From contig OZ220491.1 of NCBI GenBank assembly GCA_965116195.1, positions 124,001 to 188,000 on the forward strand: a stretch of 64,000 bases of DNA. The letters run 5' to 3'. This document shows positions 26,056 through 35,242 of this stretch, in pieces. The position numbers and the translations under genes were made by a program. Under the pieces are notes generated by a model. That model was not told the DNA's origin and did no database searches. It saw only the letters and a list, made by a program, of their open reading frames with translations. Origin of the DNA: Aldehydirespirator sp965116195 (lineage in GTDB: Bacteria > Actinomycetota > Acidimicrobiia > Acidimicrobiales > Aldehydirespiratoraceae). Numbering within the stretch: the stretch's first letter is position 1; every line of letters begins with the position of its first letter.

Positions 26056-27564
26056 TCACGCTGACTGCATGGCTTGCGCGATGCGGCGATGGTCACGCAG
26101 CATTTGTTCGGTTCCCCTTGCGGTGAGTTGCCCGTCTTCAACCACTGGTCGGCCAGCTATCACCGTGTGGTGCGCTGACACCGGCCCGCACCGCAGCCAT
26201 GCCTCGACAGGATCCGAATGCGCCCCGGCAAAGGGGATGCCGTCCAGTCGCCACACCGCTATGTCACCGCACGCGCCCACCGCCAACTCGCCGATCTCGC
26301 CGGTGCGTCCCAGACAACCTGCTCCGCCGCGGGTGGCCAACTCCAAGGCCTCGCGAGCCGTGAACATGCCGGACTGCTTGGGTGGTCCCGACGGGTTGGA
26401 TTGGTTGGCCTGCTGGGACTGGTTGGCCTTCTGAGACTGGTTGGTCTTCGGAGACTGGCTGTGCTGGTTGGATTGGCTGGACTGCTCGGTCTGTTCTGAC
26501 GGGTCGGAACGGCCTGCCAGACCGTCGCGCAGGCGTGCCATCAGCATGGCGTTGCGGGTCTCGGTCCACATTGAGCCCGAATCTGCTGACGCCGAGCCGT
26601 CCACACCCAGGCCCACCGGCACTCCAGCAGCACGCAACTCCCGTACCGGTGCAAGCCCGGCGCCCAGGATCATGTTGGAACTCGGACAGTGCGCCACGCC
26701 CGTGCCCCACCTTCCGAGCCTGGCAATCTCGGTGGCGTCAGGTTGCACACCGTGAGCGATCCAACAACGTCGGGTACCCCATCCGCAGCGCTCAAGGTAG
26801 TCCACGGGGCGTTGACCGAACATCTCCAGACAGAACTCGTTCTCGCCGATGTCTTCGGCCAGATGGGTGTGCAACCGCACGTCAAGGCGCTCGGCCAACT
26901 CGGCGGTGGCGACCATGAGTTCGGTGGACACCGAGAACGGCGAGCAGGGTGCCAGCGCGATGCGCACCATCGCCCCAGGTGAACGGTCGTGGTGGGCGGC
27001 GATCAGACGCTCCGATTCGGCGAGGATCACCTCATCGGTCTGCACTGTCGTGTCAGGCGGAAGCCCACCGTCTTTTTGGCTCAGCGACATTGACCCTCGG
27101 GTCGGGTGGAAGCGAACTCCAAGATCGGCTGCGGCTGCGATCTCGGCGGCAATCAGGTCGCCAGCGCCTGCCGGGTGGACGTAGAGGTGGTCCGTGCTGG
27201 TGGTGCAGCCACTCAAGGCCAGCTCAGCCAGTCCCACCCAGGCCGACACGTAGGCACCTTCCTCGTCAAGCCGAGCCCACAGCGGGTACAACGTGCGGAG
27301 CCAGTCGAACAGGTTCCCGCCCAGCGCCGGACGGTAGGCGCGTGTCAGGTTCTGGTAGAGGTGATGGTGGCTGTTGACAAGTCCGGGAGTCACCAGGCAG
27401 TCGCTTGCGTCAATCGTGCGGGTCGCGTCAGCAGGCTCCTCCCCGGATGCACCCACACCCGACACGATCCCGTTCGTGACAGCCACCCAGCCACCGGCGA
27501 TCTCGCGGCGTTGCGAGTCCAGTGTGGCAAGCAGCCGGGCGTTGCGGATCAGCAGGTCAGTCAT
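26056..27564 (-). CDS. 8-oxoguanine deaminase / hydroxyatrazine-hydrolase-like amidohydrolase with Q/N insert
   Basis: 502 residues from the ATG at 27564 (MTDLLIRNARLLATLDSQRR). Metal motif VNSHHHLYQNLTRA, then the subgroup marker RGSMSLSQKDGGLPPD, APCSPFSV, HTHLAEDIGENEFC, CPSSNMILGAGLAP and GVDGSASADSGS, all as in the 8-oxoguanine deaminase/hydroxydechloroatrazine group. It hydrolytically deaminates an oxidised or amino-substituted purine or triazine; purine context favours 8-oxoguanine. A ~45-residue insert of Q, S, N and K (about plus-strand 26385-26515) sits in a surface loop just before MFTAREALELA, where relatives have only a few residues. Insert is in frame. Start region is echoed upstream. 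Confidence 0.85.
   Translation of the reverse strand: MTDLLIRNARLLATLDSQRREIAGGWVAVTNGIVSGVGASGEEPADATRTIDASDCLVTPGLVNSHHHLYQNLTRAYRPALGGNLFDWLRTLYPLWARLDEEGAYVSAWVGLAELALSGCTTSTDHLYVHPAGAGDLIAAEIAAAADLGVRFHPTRGSMSLSQKDGGLPPDTTVQTDEVILAESERLIAAHHDRSPGAMVRIALAPCSPFSVSTELMVATAELAERLDVRLHTHLAEDIGENEFCLEMFGQRPVDYLERCGWGTRRCWIAHGVQPDATEIARLGRWGTGVAHCPSSNMILGAGLAPVRELRAAGVPVGLGVDGSASADSGSMWTETRNAMLMARLRDGLAGRSDPSEQTEQSSQSNQHSQSPKTNQSQKANQSQQANQSNPSGPPKQSGMFTAREALELATRGGAGCLGRTGEIGELAVGACGDIAVWRLDGIPFAGAHSDPVEAWLRCGPVSAHHTVIAGRPVVEDGQLTARGTEQMLRDHRRIAQAMQSA
26385..26515. repeat. Low-complexity Q/N/S-coding insert in deaminase
   Basis: Short degenerate units ttggttggcctnctgggac (15-18 bp) encode runs such as QSQKANQSQQANQSN. 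In frame, between conserved blocks of the deaminase. Confidence 0.85.
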
Positions 27565-27720
27565 GGGTTTCGTGTCCGGGGGCCAATGCTGTGCCCTGGT
27601 CGGGTGTTGCGGATCAGCAGGTCGGTCATGGGTTTCGTGTCCGGGGGCCAATGCTGTGCCCTGGTCGGGTGTTGCGGATCAACAGGTCGGTCATGCCGGT
27701 ATGAGCGTTGCTCAATGTCA
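27541..27720. repeat. Start-codon echo array, 65-bp units
   Basis: ttgcggatcagcaggtc occurs at 27542, 27607 and 27672 (period 65). On the minus strand each carries ATG plus MTDLLIRN-like codons of the deaminase; only the copy at 27564 continues as the gene. An in-frame start at 27651 lies in the echo and is not used here. Confidence 0.9.
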
Positions 27721-27756
27721 GCCCCAACAGGCCCATCTTGGTCAACTGGGTAAAGG

Positions 27757-27850
27757 GTAGGTCAGTCATACCGGTATGTGCGTTGCTCGGTGTCAGTGTC
27801 GGTCAGTGCCAGTTGGCGAGTGTGGGTCAGTGCCAGTTGGCGAAGGCGTC
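27757..27850. repeat. Stop-codon echo of LLM gene
   Basis: gtcagtgccagttggcga occurs at 27796-27820 and again at 27826 onward; the latter is the true end of the LLM monooxygenase (codons F, A, N, W, H, stop). A related gtcagtcataccggtatg element repeats at 27690 and 27765. Confidence 0.75.
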
Positions 27851-28843
27851 AATCATCAGTTTGGCATCCGGCCCCAGTGGATACAGGATCGGAGTGGTGC
27901 AGCCGTTGTCGATGTAGTGGCGCACCTTGTCCCGGCACTCATCTGCGGTGCCTGCCGCGCACAGCATCTGCACCACCTCATCGGGTACCAGCTTTGACGC
28001 AGCCTTCACCTGTTCCAGGGTGGCCGGCCAGGTCAACACGGCCCGCACCTCCTCCAGCAGTGAGTCCGGCACACCCGATGCCTTCATGATGTGAGGCTGC
28101 TGGCCCAGGTACTGGGTGATGAGCAGACGGGCACTGTCCAGCGCTTCGTTGCGCTCGGCCTCAGAATCGCCCGAGGCCATGGAGCACACGATCAGCTGGG
28201 GACGGTCGAGGTCGTCCACCGTGCGCCCCACCCGTGCCGCGCCCTCTGCCAGATGCTCCATCGCCGCAGCGTTGTACTGCTCCGACACCAGGTAGTTGAA
28301 GACAACACCATCGGCGATCTCACCGGTCAAAGCCATCATCTTGGCACCGGTGGCACCGATATAGATCGGCACGTTCTTGGGACGGCGCTCCTGTTGCACG
28401 TAATCAAGTTCCACCCCGTCAAACTGCACGAACTCACCGTTGAAGGTGACCGTCTCGTCGTTGAGCAGGGCCCGGCAGGCTGACACGATCTCGCGCATCG
28501 CCTTGAGGGGGCGCACCCGCTTCACCCCCACCTTGGATGCCAGTGGTTCCCACCAGGCACCGATGCCCAGCAGTATCCGTCCCGGTGCCAGGTCATCAAG
28601 CGTGGAGAAGGTCGAGGCCAGTCGGGCAGGATTACGGGTCCAGCAGTCCACGACACCGCTGCCGACCCTGATCTCGGAGGTGACCGCAGCTATCGCCGCC
28701 ATCGGTACCACGGCGTCACGCACCAGGCGGGAGTCGGCCTGCCACACGGCAGCAAACCCCCGCGCTTCGGCGTAGCGGGAGAGTTCCATTGACTCCGCCA
28801 GCGTGTGCGCGTCCTGGATGTAAAGAGCTACCGGCTGGGTCAT
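27827..28843 (-). CDS. LLM-class (luciferase-like) F420/FMN-dependent oxidoreductase
   Basis: 338 residues from the ATG at 28843, which is preceded by AGAGG. Opening MTQPVALYIQDAHTLAESMELSRYAEARGFAAVWQAD is a standard luciferase-like TIM-barrel start; RDAVVPMAAIAAVTSEIRVGSGVVD and GRILLGIGAWWEPLASKVGV follow. The fold uses F420 or FMN for hydride transfer; many actinobacterial members are F420-dependent. Substrate unknown; the neighbours suggest heterocycle metabolism. A longer upstream frame is rejected because it lacks a family match. Confidence 0.88.
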   Translation of the reverse strand: MTQPVALYIQDAHTLAESMELSRYAEARGFAAVWQADSRLVRDAVVPMAAIAAVTSEIRVGSGVVDCWTRNPARLASTFSTLDDLAPGRILLGIGAWWEPLASKVGVKRVRPLKAMREIVSACRALLNDETVTFNGEFVQFDGVELDYVQQERRPKNVPIYIGATGAKMMALTGEIADGVVFNYLVSEQYNAAAMEHLAEGAARVGRTVDDLDRPQLIVCSMASGDSEAERNEALDSARLLITQYLGQQPHIMKASGVPDSLLEEVRAVLTWPATLEQVKAASKLVPDEVVQMLCAAGTADECRDKVRHYIDNGCTTPILYPLGPDAKLMIDAFANWH

Positions 28844-28883
28844 GGAACCTCTTTCTGGCTGCCTGAGTTTCTGAGTATCACGT

Positions 28884-30020
28884 TTACGGCATCTCTTCGA
28901 GTCTGTGGAACAGTCTGGTGGCAGCCTCAGCAGCCTTGGCTCGTATCTGCTCCGCGTCAACGCGGGTCGGCTGACCGTTGCGCAGCACCAACTCGCCGTC
29001 CACCTCAACATCCACCGCACGCACACCGGTGGTGAATGCCAGCGCCCAGGCATCCATACGGTCATATGACCAGGTGACGGTGTCTTTGAGTGCCTCGGGG
29101 AACAGGTGCCAACCGGTCTCAAGCCAGGACCAGGCCGTGTCGGGAGTGGCACCTATGTCGTCCTCACGGTGGCGGGCGTAGGCCAGACGAAACTCCTCCA
29201 GCATGGCGGCACCGATCCCGTCGGTGCCCAGCGCCACCGGATTGGGTCGCGCTGCGGGCCGGGCATAGCCGACCGAATTGTTCATGTTTGATCTCGGGTT
29301 GTGTACGACCGTCCCGGGAAGACCGCGATCAAGACGAACCGCGTGGATGATCAGCCAGTCATCGTTGGCCAGGCCCTCAAGCCGCTCACCGGCTGAGCGG
29401 TCTTCGGTACCCTCTGCCACATGGATGTGTACGCCCGTGCCGTGATCGGCTGCCAGACCCGCGGCGGCTTCCAGCGTGGCATCGCTGCAGGTGAAGGCAG
29501 CGTGAACTCCCACATGACCCCGTCCGCCGGCTCGCAGAAAGCGGTCATTCTCGGCGAGGCCTGCGGCCGCTCCGGCGCTGCCGTGGCGGTCGGTCACGCC
29601 ATAACAACAGTCCACCCGCACGCCCACCTCGGCGCAGGCCTGCGAGATCACGTCAAGGCATCCGTCAATGGCATTCGGTGACTCGTGATGGTCGATGATG
29701 GCGGTCGTGCCTGACTCGAGTGCCTCAAGGGCACCGAGCTTGGCCGACCATTCAATGATCTCAAGGTCAAGCGCTTTGTCAAGACGCCACCAGATCAACT
29801 CAAGTATGTCCAGAAAGCCAAGAGGGGTGCGTGGTGGTGCCGGCATACCCCTGGCCAGCGCCGAATACAGATGGTGATGGGCACAGACCATGCCCGGTGT
29901 CGTGCGGGGGTTGCCTTCTTTGTGGGGTCTATTGTGTCTATTGACGGAGACCATGCCCGGTGTCGTGCGGGGGTTGCTGTCAGCGGGGCCAAGCGTTCCC
30001 GTTGCGCCCGGTGTACTCAC
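28884..30020 (-). CDS. SsnA-like amidohydrolase, N-terminus replaced by repeats
   Basis: 378 residues from GTG 30020. From GMVCAHHHLYSALARGMP on (residue ~43) it matches amidohydrolases of the SsnA/chlorohydrolase type: metal HHH, then SGTTAIIDHHESP, GVHAAFTCSD, GTGVHIHVAEG, NPRSNMNNSVGYA and LGTDGIGAAMLEEFRLA. The ~55-residue beta strand N-terminus normally forming half of the composite domain is not recognisable. Instead NPRTTPGMV appears twice, from two copies of the same DNA segment. The gene may start at an internal ATG before VCAHHH, or be damaged. SsnA genes often neighbour molybdenum hydroxylases, as here (30166-33132). Confidence 0.62.
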   Translation of the reverse strand: MSTPGATGTLGPADSNPRTTPGMVSVNRHNRPHKEGNPRTTPGMVCAHHHLYSALARGMPAPPRTPLGFLDILELIWWRLDKALDLEIIEWSAKLGALEALESGTTAIIDHHESPNAIDGCLDVISQACAEVGVRVDCCYGVTDRHGSAGAAAGLAENDRFLRAGGRGHVGVHAAFTCSDATLEAAAGLAADHGTGVHIHVAEGTEDRSAGERLEGLANDDWLIIHAVRLDRGLPGTVVHNPRSNMNNSVGYARPAARPNPVALGTDGIGAAMLEEFRLAYARHREDDIGATPDTAWSWLETGWHLFPEALKDTVTWSYDRMDAWALAFTTGVRAVDVEVDGELVLRNGQPTRVDAEQIRAKAAEAATRLFHRLEEMP

Positions 30021-30130
30021 CGTTCTGCCCGGTGTTGTGCAAGGGTCACCGTCGTGGTTTCTGTGGCAAGGCGACGGCCACCGGTTTTGCCCCGGGCCGT
30101 GCGGGGGTCACGGTCAGCGGTGCCCAGCGC
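29885..30130. repeat. Repeats around 5' end of SsnA-like gene
   Basis: accatgcccggtgtcgtgcg(ggggttg) occurs at about 29888 and 29950, followed by degenerate gcccggtg...gtg units to about 30130. The repeats overlap the place where the N-terminal domain of the SsnA-like protein should be encoded. Confidence 0.8.
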
Positions 30131-30165
30131 ACCTGTCGCACTCACCGTTTGGCTGGATCGTGCGG

Positions 30166-33132
30166 TCACGTTTGCGACGTTCGGGGTGTACGGGCTGTTC
30201 GGGGTGTACGGGCTGTTCGGGGGACCACCGGCTGATGGATGTTGAACGGGAGACGGTTGCGCCACTGTCCGTCAACCTGGCGCAGCGCCTCAGCCACCGC
30301 GCCGGCGGTAGGCACCAGACCGATCTCGCCGACACCTTTTATGCCGTAGGGAGCATCCGGTTGCGGGGCTTCCACCAGGATCACCTCCACCGCCGGCATG
30401 TCCTTTGGACGGATGATGCCCAGTCCTCGCAACGTGTCGAAGCGGGGACGTCCCTGGTCATCGCAGGGGAAGTCCTCACTCAGCGCGTAGCCGAGGCCCA
30501 TGTGTACGCTTCCCTCAACCTGACCCTCGCACAGCAGTGGGTTGACCGCCTTGCCCACGTCATGAGCCGCCACCACCTTTTCGATGCTGCCCGTGTCCGG
30601 ATCGGCGATCACCACTTGGGCCGCATAGCCGAAGGTGGAGTGGATCACCGGGTGCTCCAGCCCCTCGCTGAGATTGTTGGTCCAGTCAACCCGGTACTCG
30701 CCCCGGTAGTCAGTGCCGGTCAGACAACCGCCGGCAAGCGCGGCGCGACAGGCATCCGCGACTGCCCCGGCACCCATGAGCGTGCCTCGCGATCCGGTGG
30801 TCTGGCCGGCCCCCAACTCTCGGCTGGTGTCCACCAACACCCGCACCTGTTCGGGGCGCACTTTCAACTCCTCAACCGCCACCTGCAAGGCCACCGTGTG
30901 GACACCCTGCCCCATCTCGGTCCAGCAGTGGCGCACTTCAACGATTGAGTCTGGCCCCGCCTTGGTACCGGCAGGGCAGGTGTTGTCCGCCACGAAATGC
31001 ACCACGGCTCTGCTGATCTCGATCACCCCGTTGCCCAGCCCGGAGTTCTTTAGACCCAGTCCCAGTCCGACCGCCTTGCCGACAGTGCGTGCCTCGTCAT
31101 AGACAAGCTTGATCGCGTCAAGGCACTGCCGGGCACCCAGGGAGCCTTCGTCCATGATCTGGCCTGGGCCCCACACTGCTCCCGGGGTCACGGCATTGCG
31201 CCGACGAATCTCCCAGCCGCTGATCCCGACCGCGGCAGCCAGGCGGTCAAGCGCTCCCTCCGTGGCGAACTGGGCCTGGTTGGCACCGAACCCGCGGAAC
31301 GCTCCACAGACGCTGTTGTTGGTACGGGCCGCAACCGCCTGCACATCCACGACGGGTATTGAGTAGGGGCCGCAGGCGTGTCCGGCGGCTCGTTCCAGCA
31401 CCTTCATGCCCACCGAGGCGTAGGGGCCGGAGTCTCCCAGCATCCTTGCCCTCAGGGCGGTGAGTTTGCCTTGGTGGTCACACCCCATCTCCAGTTCAAT
31501 GCGCACAGGATGACGTTTGGGATGAACCAGCAGCGATTCCTCACGCGAGAAGGTCGTCTTGACGGGACGGTCCAGCAGCCAGGCCGCCAACGCGGTCTGG
31601 GCTTGGTTGGAGCAGTCCTCCTTGCCCCCGAAGGCACCACCATTGGCGACCTGCTCAACCCGGATGTGGCTGCTGTTGACACCCAGCACGGCGGCTATCT
31701 GGTCGCGGTCATCCCACACGCCCTGTCCACCTGAGTAGACATCCAGGTGCCGCTGCCCGTTGACGTGTCCGGGTATGGCCAGAGTTGACTCCGGCTCAAG
31801 GAACGCCTGCTCCACCCGCTGTGTCTGGAAGGTCTCGCTGACTTTGTGCGCGGAGGCCGCCAGAGCCTCATCAATGTCACCGCCGCGGGCATATGCGGAG
31901 ACCGACAAGATGTTGCCGTCAAGTCCCCAAACCGCATCCGGTGCCGTGGGCGTGACAGCGGCGGTTGCGTCGGTGATCGGCTCAAGTACGTCATAGATGA
32001 CATCAACCAGCGCCGCGGCCCGCCGGGCGGTCTCACGGTCTTGTGCCACCACCAGGGCCATCACATCACCCAGATACGAGGTGCGCCCTCCCTGTGGGAT
32101 GAACACAGGCCAGTCTTTGTGGATCAGGCCGATGCGCAGGTCGCCGGGTACGTCAGCAGCCGTGAACACTGCCACCACTCCCGGCTCGGCTTGCGCCCTG
32201 GTGGTGTCAATGGAGACGACATCGGCACGGGCGTGTTCGGCCAGATGTACCGCCCCGTGAAGCAGGCCCGCCACCGTCATGTCGTCGATGTAGAGTTTGT
32301 CGCCGAGGGCCAGCTCAGCTGATTCATAGCGAGCCAGGCGCGATCCCACACCCCGTGTTGTTCCGGTCGGTGGTGCGGGGTCATTGCAGGTATCAGTGAC
32401 AGTCTGGCGTGAGCCCCGACCCGGTGGGACTTCGACTGCTGTGGCTGGCGCGACCTCGGGCATCGTCGGGCTGTGTTGGCGTGAGCCGACACCCTCTGAG
32501 ACTTCAACTGCTGTGCCGTTGAAGCCGTCGGCTCCTGTTGCCAGCATCTCAACGGTATCCAAAATCTTGAGATAGCCGGTGCAACGGCAGAGGTGTGCCC
32601 CAAGGTGGCGCGAAGCCTGCTCGCGGGTCAACTTCGCACCGTGGCGATCAATCAGCGCCTTGGCACGCATCACGATGCCCGGGATGCAGAAACCGCACTG
32701 CACCGCCCCGGCCGCGCCGAACGCGGCGGCGAAACGCTCGCGCTCAGGTGTACTGAGACCCTCCGGCGTGACGATCTGGGTGCCCTGTGCCTTCTCAAGG
32801 GGTATCTGGCAGCCGACGCGGGCCTTGCCGTCAATCAGCACCGTGCAGCAGCCGCACTGTCCCGATGGTGAGCAGCCGTCCTTGGCGGCCACCAGCCCGA
32901 GTTCGTCGCGCAGTGCCGCCAGCAGGTGGGGGTGCGGGCCGACCCGCACGGTCACATTGTTGCAGACAAACTCGGTGACCGGGGCTGTGCGTTGGTTGGT
33001 GTTCGTGGTGCTTGCTCGCTGGTGAGGTTGGTCGCTGACAGTTTCGTTGCTGACGGTCTCGTTGCTGACCGACCCGAGGACCGAGGCCGGGGCCATGCGC
33101 TGAGCTTCAGGCTGTGTGCGCATGTCAGTCAC
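30166..33132 (-). CDS. Fused xanthine dehydrogenase-type molybdenum hydroxylase
   Basis: 988 residues. Residues ~50-200 form the 2Fe-2S subunit: plant-type cluster CSPSGQCGCCTVLIDG and second cluster CGFCIPG...CRCTGY. Residues ~270-980 form the molybdopterin subunit: ANGGAFGGKEDCSNQAQ, CGAFRGFGANQAQFATE, EMGQGVHTVALQVAVEEL, TGSRGTLMGAGAV and the catalytic Glu in KGVGEIGLVPTAGA. The FAD subunit is absent, as in the XdhD/selenium-linked group, which also neighbours ssnA. It hydroxylates purines such as hypoxanthine or xanthine. Oddities: N-terminal SNETVSNETV repeats, a 72-bp repeat linker between the domains (two TAVEV...GSRQ units, period measured 32408 to 32480), and a C-terminal TPRTARTPRTART tail from 18-bp units. 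Confidence 0.9.
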   Translation of the reverse strand: MTDMRTQPEAQRMAPASVLGSVSNETVSNETVSDQPHQRASTTNTNQRTAPVTEFVCNNVTVRVGPHPHLLAALRDELGLVAAKDGCSPSGQCGCCTVLIDGKARVGCQIPLEKAQGTQIVTPEGLSTPERERFAAAFGAAGAVQCGFCIPGIVMRAKALIDRHGAKLTREQASRHLGAHLCRCTGYLKILDTVEMLATGADGFNGTAVEVSEGVGSRQHSPTMPEVAPATAVEVPPGRGSRQTVTDTCNDPAPPTGTTRGVGSRLARYESAELALGDKLYIDDMTVAGLLHGAVHLAEHARADVVSIDTTRAQAEPGVVAVFTAADVPGDLRIGLIHKDWPVFIPQGGRTSYLGDVMALVVAQDRETARRAAALVDVIYDVLEPITDATAAVTPTAPDAVWGLDGNILSVSAYARGGDIDEALAASAHKVSETFQTQRVEQAFLEPESTLAIPGHVNGQRHLDVYSGGQGVWDDRDQIAAVLGVNSSHIRVEQVANGGAFGGKEDCSNQAQTALAAWLLDRPVKTTFSREESLLVHPKRHPVRIELEMGCDHQGKLTALRARMLGDSGPYASVGMKVLERAAGHACGPYSIPVVDVQAVAARTNNSVCGAFRGFGANQAQFATEGALDRLAAAVGISGWEIRRRNAVTPGAVWGPGQIMDEGSLGARQCLDAIKLVYDEARTVGKAVGLGLGLKNSGLGNGVIEISRAVVHFVADNTCPAGTKAGPDSIVEVRHCWTEMGQGVHTVALQVAVEELKVRPEQVRVLVDTSRELGAGQTTGSRGTLMGAGAVADACRAALAGGCLTGTDYRGEYRVDWTNNLSEGLEHPVIHSTFGYAAQVVIADPDTGSIEKVVAAHDVGKAVNPLLCEGQVEGSVHMGLGYALSEDFPCDDQGRPRFDTLRGLGIIRPKDMPAVEVILVEAPQPDAPYGIKGVGEIGLVPTAGAVAEALRQVDGQWRNRLPFNIHQPVVPRTARTPRTARTPRTSQT
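32340..32560. repeat. 72-bp duplication in the xanthine dehydrogenase interdomain linker
   Basis: cgtgagcc is at 32408 and 32480, 72 bp apart. Each unit encodes a Ser/Val/Glu/Pro-rich stretch that includes GSRQ. It falls exactly between the iron-sulfur and molybdopterin domains, where extra length is tolerated. Confidence 0.85.
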
Positions 33133-33222
33133 GGTCGGGTCAGGCTTGCGACGGCGCGTGGCCGAATGGCGGGTGTTGTCAGAACAGGCTGTGTGCGCAT
33201 GTCAGTCACGGTCGGGTCACGT
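33105..33222. repeat. Start-codon echo of xanthine dehydrogenase, 77-bp spacing
   Basis: caggctgtgtgcgcatgtca occurs at 33108 and 33185, followed in both by gtcacggtcgggtca. The first copy carries the real minus-strand start codons (33123/33132); the second ends at the stop of the next gene. Confidence 0.9.
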
Positions 33223-35127
33223 GTTGACGTTTACGGTTACCAGATGCCAGCCCTCGGCTCCGTCGGGTCTTGGGGGGCGCGGTCCCGGCGACTGCAGCAC
33301 CCCGTCACCGTCTGTGGCCCGCACCTGTATCTGGTGGCTTCCCGTCGTTGCGGGTGTCCAGTCGCGGTGCCACTGCACCCAGCTTTCGTCGCCCAGCGCC
33401 TGCCCGAGCGTGCAGGGTTCCCACCCTTCATCGTCAACGTTCACCTCCACGGCACGGATGCCTCTGGTCGGAGCCCAGGCAATGCCCGCAATCGGTGTGG
33501 ACTGTCCGGCAACCAGGTTGGAACTGCTGCCAGCCGAAGGCACGTCAATGCGGCTCTGCGTCTTGATCGGTCCTTCCTTGGCCCAGCCACGGGGTACCCA
33601 GTAGCCGTCAAAGCCGTCCCAGGTTGTGAGCCTGATCTCCTCGAGCCACTTCACCGCCGAGACGTAACCGTAGAGTCCTGCAACCACCAGACGGGCGGGA
33701 AATCCATGCTGTGTGGGCAGCGGCTCGCCGTTCATGCCGATCGCAAGGATGGTGTTGCGGCCGTCATACACCACATCTTTGGGAAACCCGGCCGTCCAGT
33801 CGTCCACCGACCGTCCGACCACCTGGTCGGCTCCGGCCTGAACCCCGGCACGGTCAAGCAGATCGGCGAGGGGTACGCCGGTCCAGACCGCATTGCCGAC
33901 CAGGTCGCCACCCACACGGTTGGAGACACACGACAGGGTGACCACATGATCGGACAGGTCCATGCTGAGGATCTCGTCGAAGGTGATCTCGTAGGGGTTG
34001 TCCACCATGCCGGTGAACCGCAGGCTCCAGCGGGCGGGGTCAACCTGTGGCACGGTCAGTGCTGTGTCAATGCGGTAGAAGTCGTTGTTGGGGGAGATGT
34101 AGGTGGAGATCCCGGCCACCTCGTCATCAAGGGTGTCCAGGGCTGCCACCTGGTCACGAACCGTCACCGCGGGCGGCTCAGGATCAGGAGTGGGTTCAGC
34201 GATTTCAGTGGTTTCAGCGTCCGTGGCGGTACTCGTTGCGCCTTCACCGGAGGAACCACCTGATGAGTCGGCTGTCGCTGTCGATCTGTCGGCCTCTGTC
34301 GAGGCTGCTGCGGTGGTGGAGGGACTGGAGGCTGTTGATAAGCCGACTGCGGTGGTGGTGGGGGTGACTGCTGCGGTTGTTGTGGGACTTTGTGCCGTGG
34401 TGCGCTCTGGCAGGACGATCTGTGATCGGGCCTCTTCTGCGGCTGAGGGGCCTTGCAGCCTCCGTCCTATGCCGATCATCGCCAGTGAAGCGGCTGCGGC
34501 ACCGCTGGCATATGCAAAGAAGGCGCGCCTTGTGCCAACCCGTGCGGGTCTGGCCTCATGAGTTCTGTCAGATGTGGCTTCAGTCTCGAATATGTTTGCC
34601 GGTACGGGTGTGTGTGCCGCAGCACGCAGGCGGTTGGTGAGCAGCAGTGTCGTCCCCAAGCCCAAGCCGGCGGCCACGAGTGCCACCAGCCAAGAACCCA
34701 GGGCCGGACTGAACGGATTGCGTGCGGTGGCCCAACCGCCCAGAAGTCCGAACACCCCGAACCCGATGGCGGTCAGTTGTGGGCGACCGTGAGCAGCCCA
34801 CCGTCCCAGCCAGGCACCGATGAGCAGTGAGGCGATGACGATCCCTGTGGTGAGTACGGTCTTTTGGCTGCTGCCCAGATTGGCGATGCTCGCTGCGACC
34901 ACATCTCCGGGTGTGTAGTCTGCAACCAACTCACCGACCGCTATCACCAGTGAGGGGATCCTCTCGTTGGCACCGTCAATGAGTTGTCCAAAGGTCAGCG
35001 CCACCCCTGCACCGAGGAGGCCCGCCAGGAGCCCGGCCCATGACAGTGACCACTTGAGGCCCTTGATCGGTGCGGGAGTTGCCGAGGATCCGCTGGCCGC
35101 AGGATTGTTGCTTGTTGAGTCATCCAT
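33217..35127 (-). CDS. Membrane-anchored sulfite-oxidase-fold molybdopterin protein
   Basis: 636 residues. N-terminal ~185 residues hold about four membrane helices (WAGLLAGLLGAGVALTFG, VLTTGIVIASLLIGAWLG, AIGFGVFGLLGGW, LVALVAAGLGLGTTLLL). A Tat-like RRAFFAYASGAAAASLAM then precedes a ~100-residue Thr/Ser/Ala linker. From ~330 on is the molybdopterin domain: SPNNDFYRIDTAL, PYEITFDEILSM, and LSCVSNRVGGDLVGNAVWTG, whose Cys ligates molybdenum. The C-terminal Ig-like dimerisation domain includes GIAWAPTRGIRAVEVNVDDEGW. The external domain would oxidise sulfite or another small substrate. Confidence 0.87.
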   Translation of the reverse strand: MDDSTSNNPAASGSSATPAPIKGLKWSLSWAGLLAGLLGAGVALTFGQLIDGANERIPSLVIAVGELVADYTPGDVVAASIANLGSSQKTVLTTGIVIASLLIGAWLGRWAAHGRPQLTAIGFGVFGLLGGWATARNPFSPALGSWLVALVAAGLGLGTTLLLTNRLRAAAHTPVPANIFETEATSDRTHEARPARVGTRRAFFAYASGAAAASLAMIGIGRRLQGPSAAEEARSQIVLPERTTAQSPTTTAAVTPTTTAVGLSTASSPSTTAAASTEADRSTATADSSGGSSGEGATSTATDAETTEIAEPTPDPEPPAVTVRDQVAALDTLDDEVAGISTYISPNNDFYRIDTALTVPQVDPARWSLRFTGMVDNPYEITFDEILSMDLSDHVVTLSCVSNRVGGDLVGNAVWTGVPLADLLDRAGVQAGADQVVGRSVDDWTAGFPKDVVYDGRNTILAIGMNGEPLPTQHGFPARLVVAGLYGYVSAVKWLEEIRLTTWDGFDGYWVPRGWAKEGPIKTQSRIDVPSAGSSSNLVAGQSTPIAGIAWAPTRGIRAVEVNVDDEGWEPCTLGQALGDESWVQWHRDWTPATTGSHQIQVRATDGDGVLQSPGPRPPRPDGAEGWHLVTVNVNT

Positions 35128-35242
35128 CGGTCCATCTCCTGTCCGGCATGCCCGTGGGTGCGGTTGATTTGAGCGTAGGGCCTGTCACGCCAGATCAAGC
35201 CCTCCTGAGGGTCTCAACCTTAGGCTCTGTTGATGACACGGG

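Noticed and set aside
30166..33132. Selenoprotein
   Set aside because: The selenium-linked hydroxylase group carries a labile Se, not an in-frame TGA; no interrupted frame here.
32926..34263. Long plus-strand frame over the molybdoenzyme genes
   Set aside because: Opposite two clear genes; composition typical of antisense in high-GC DNA.
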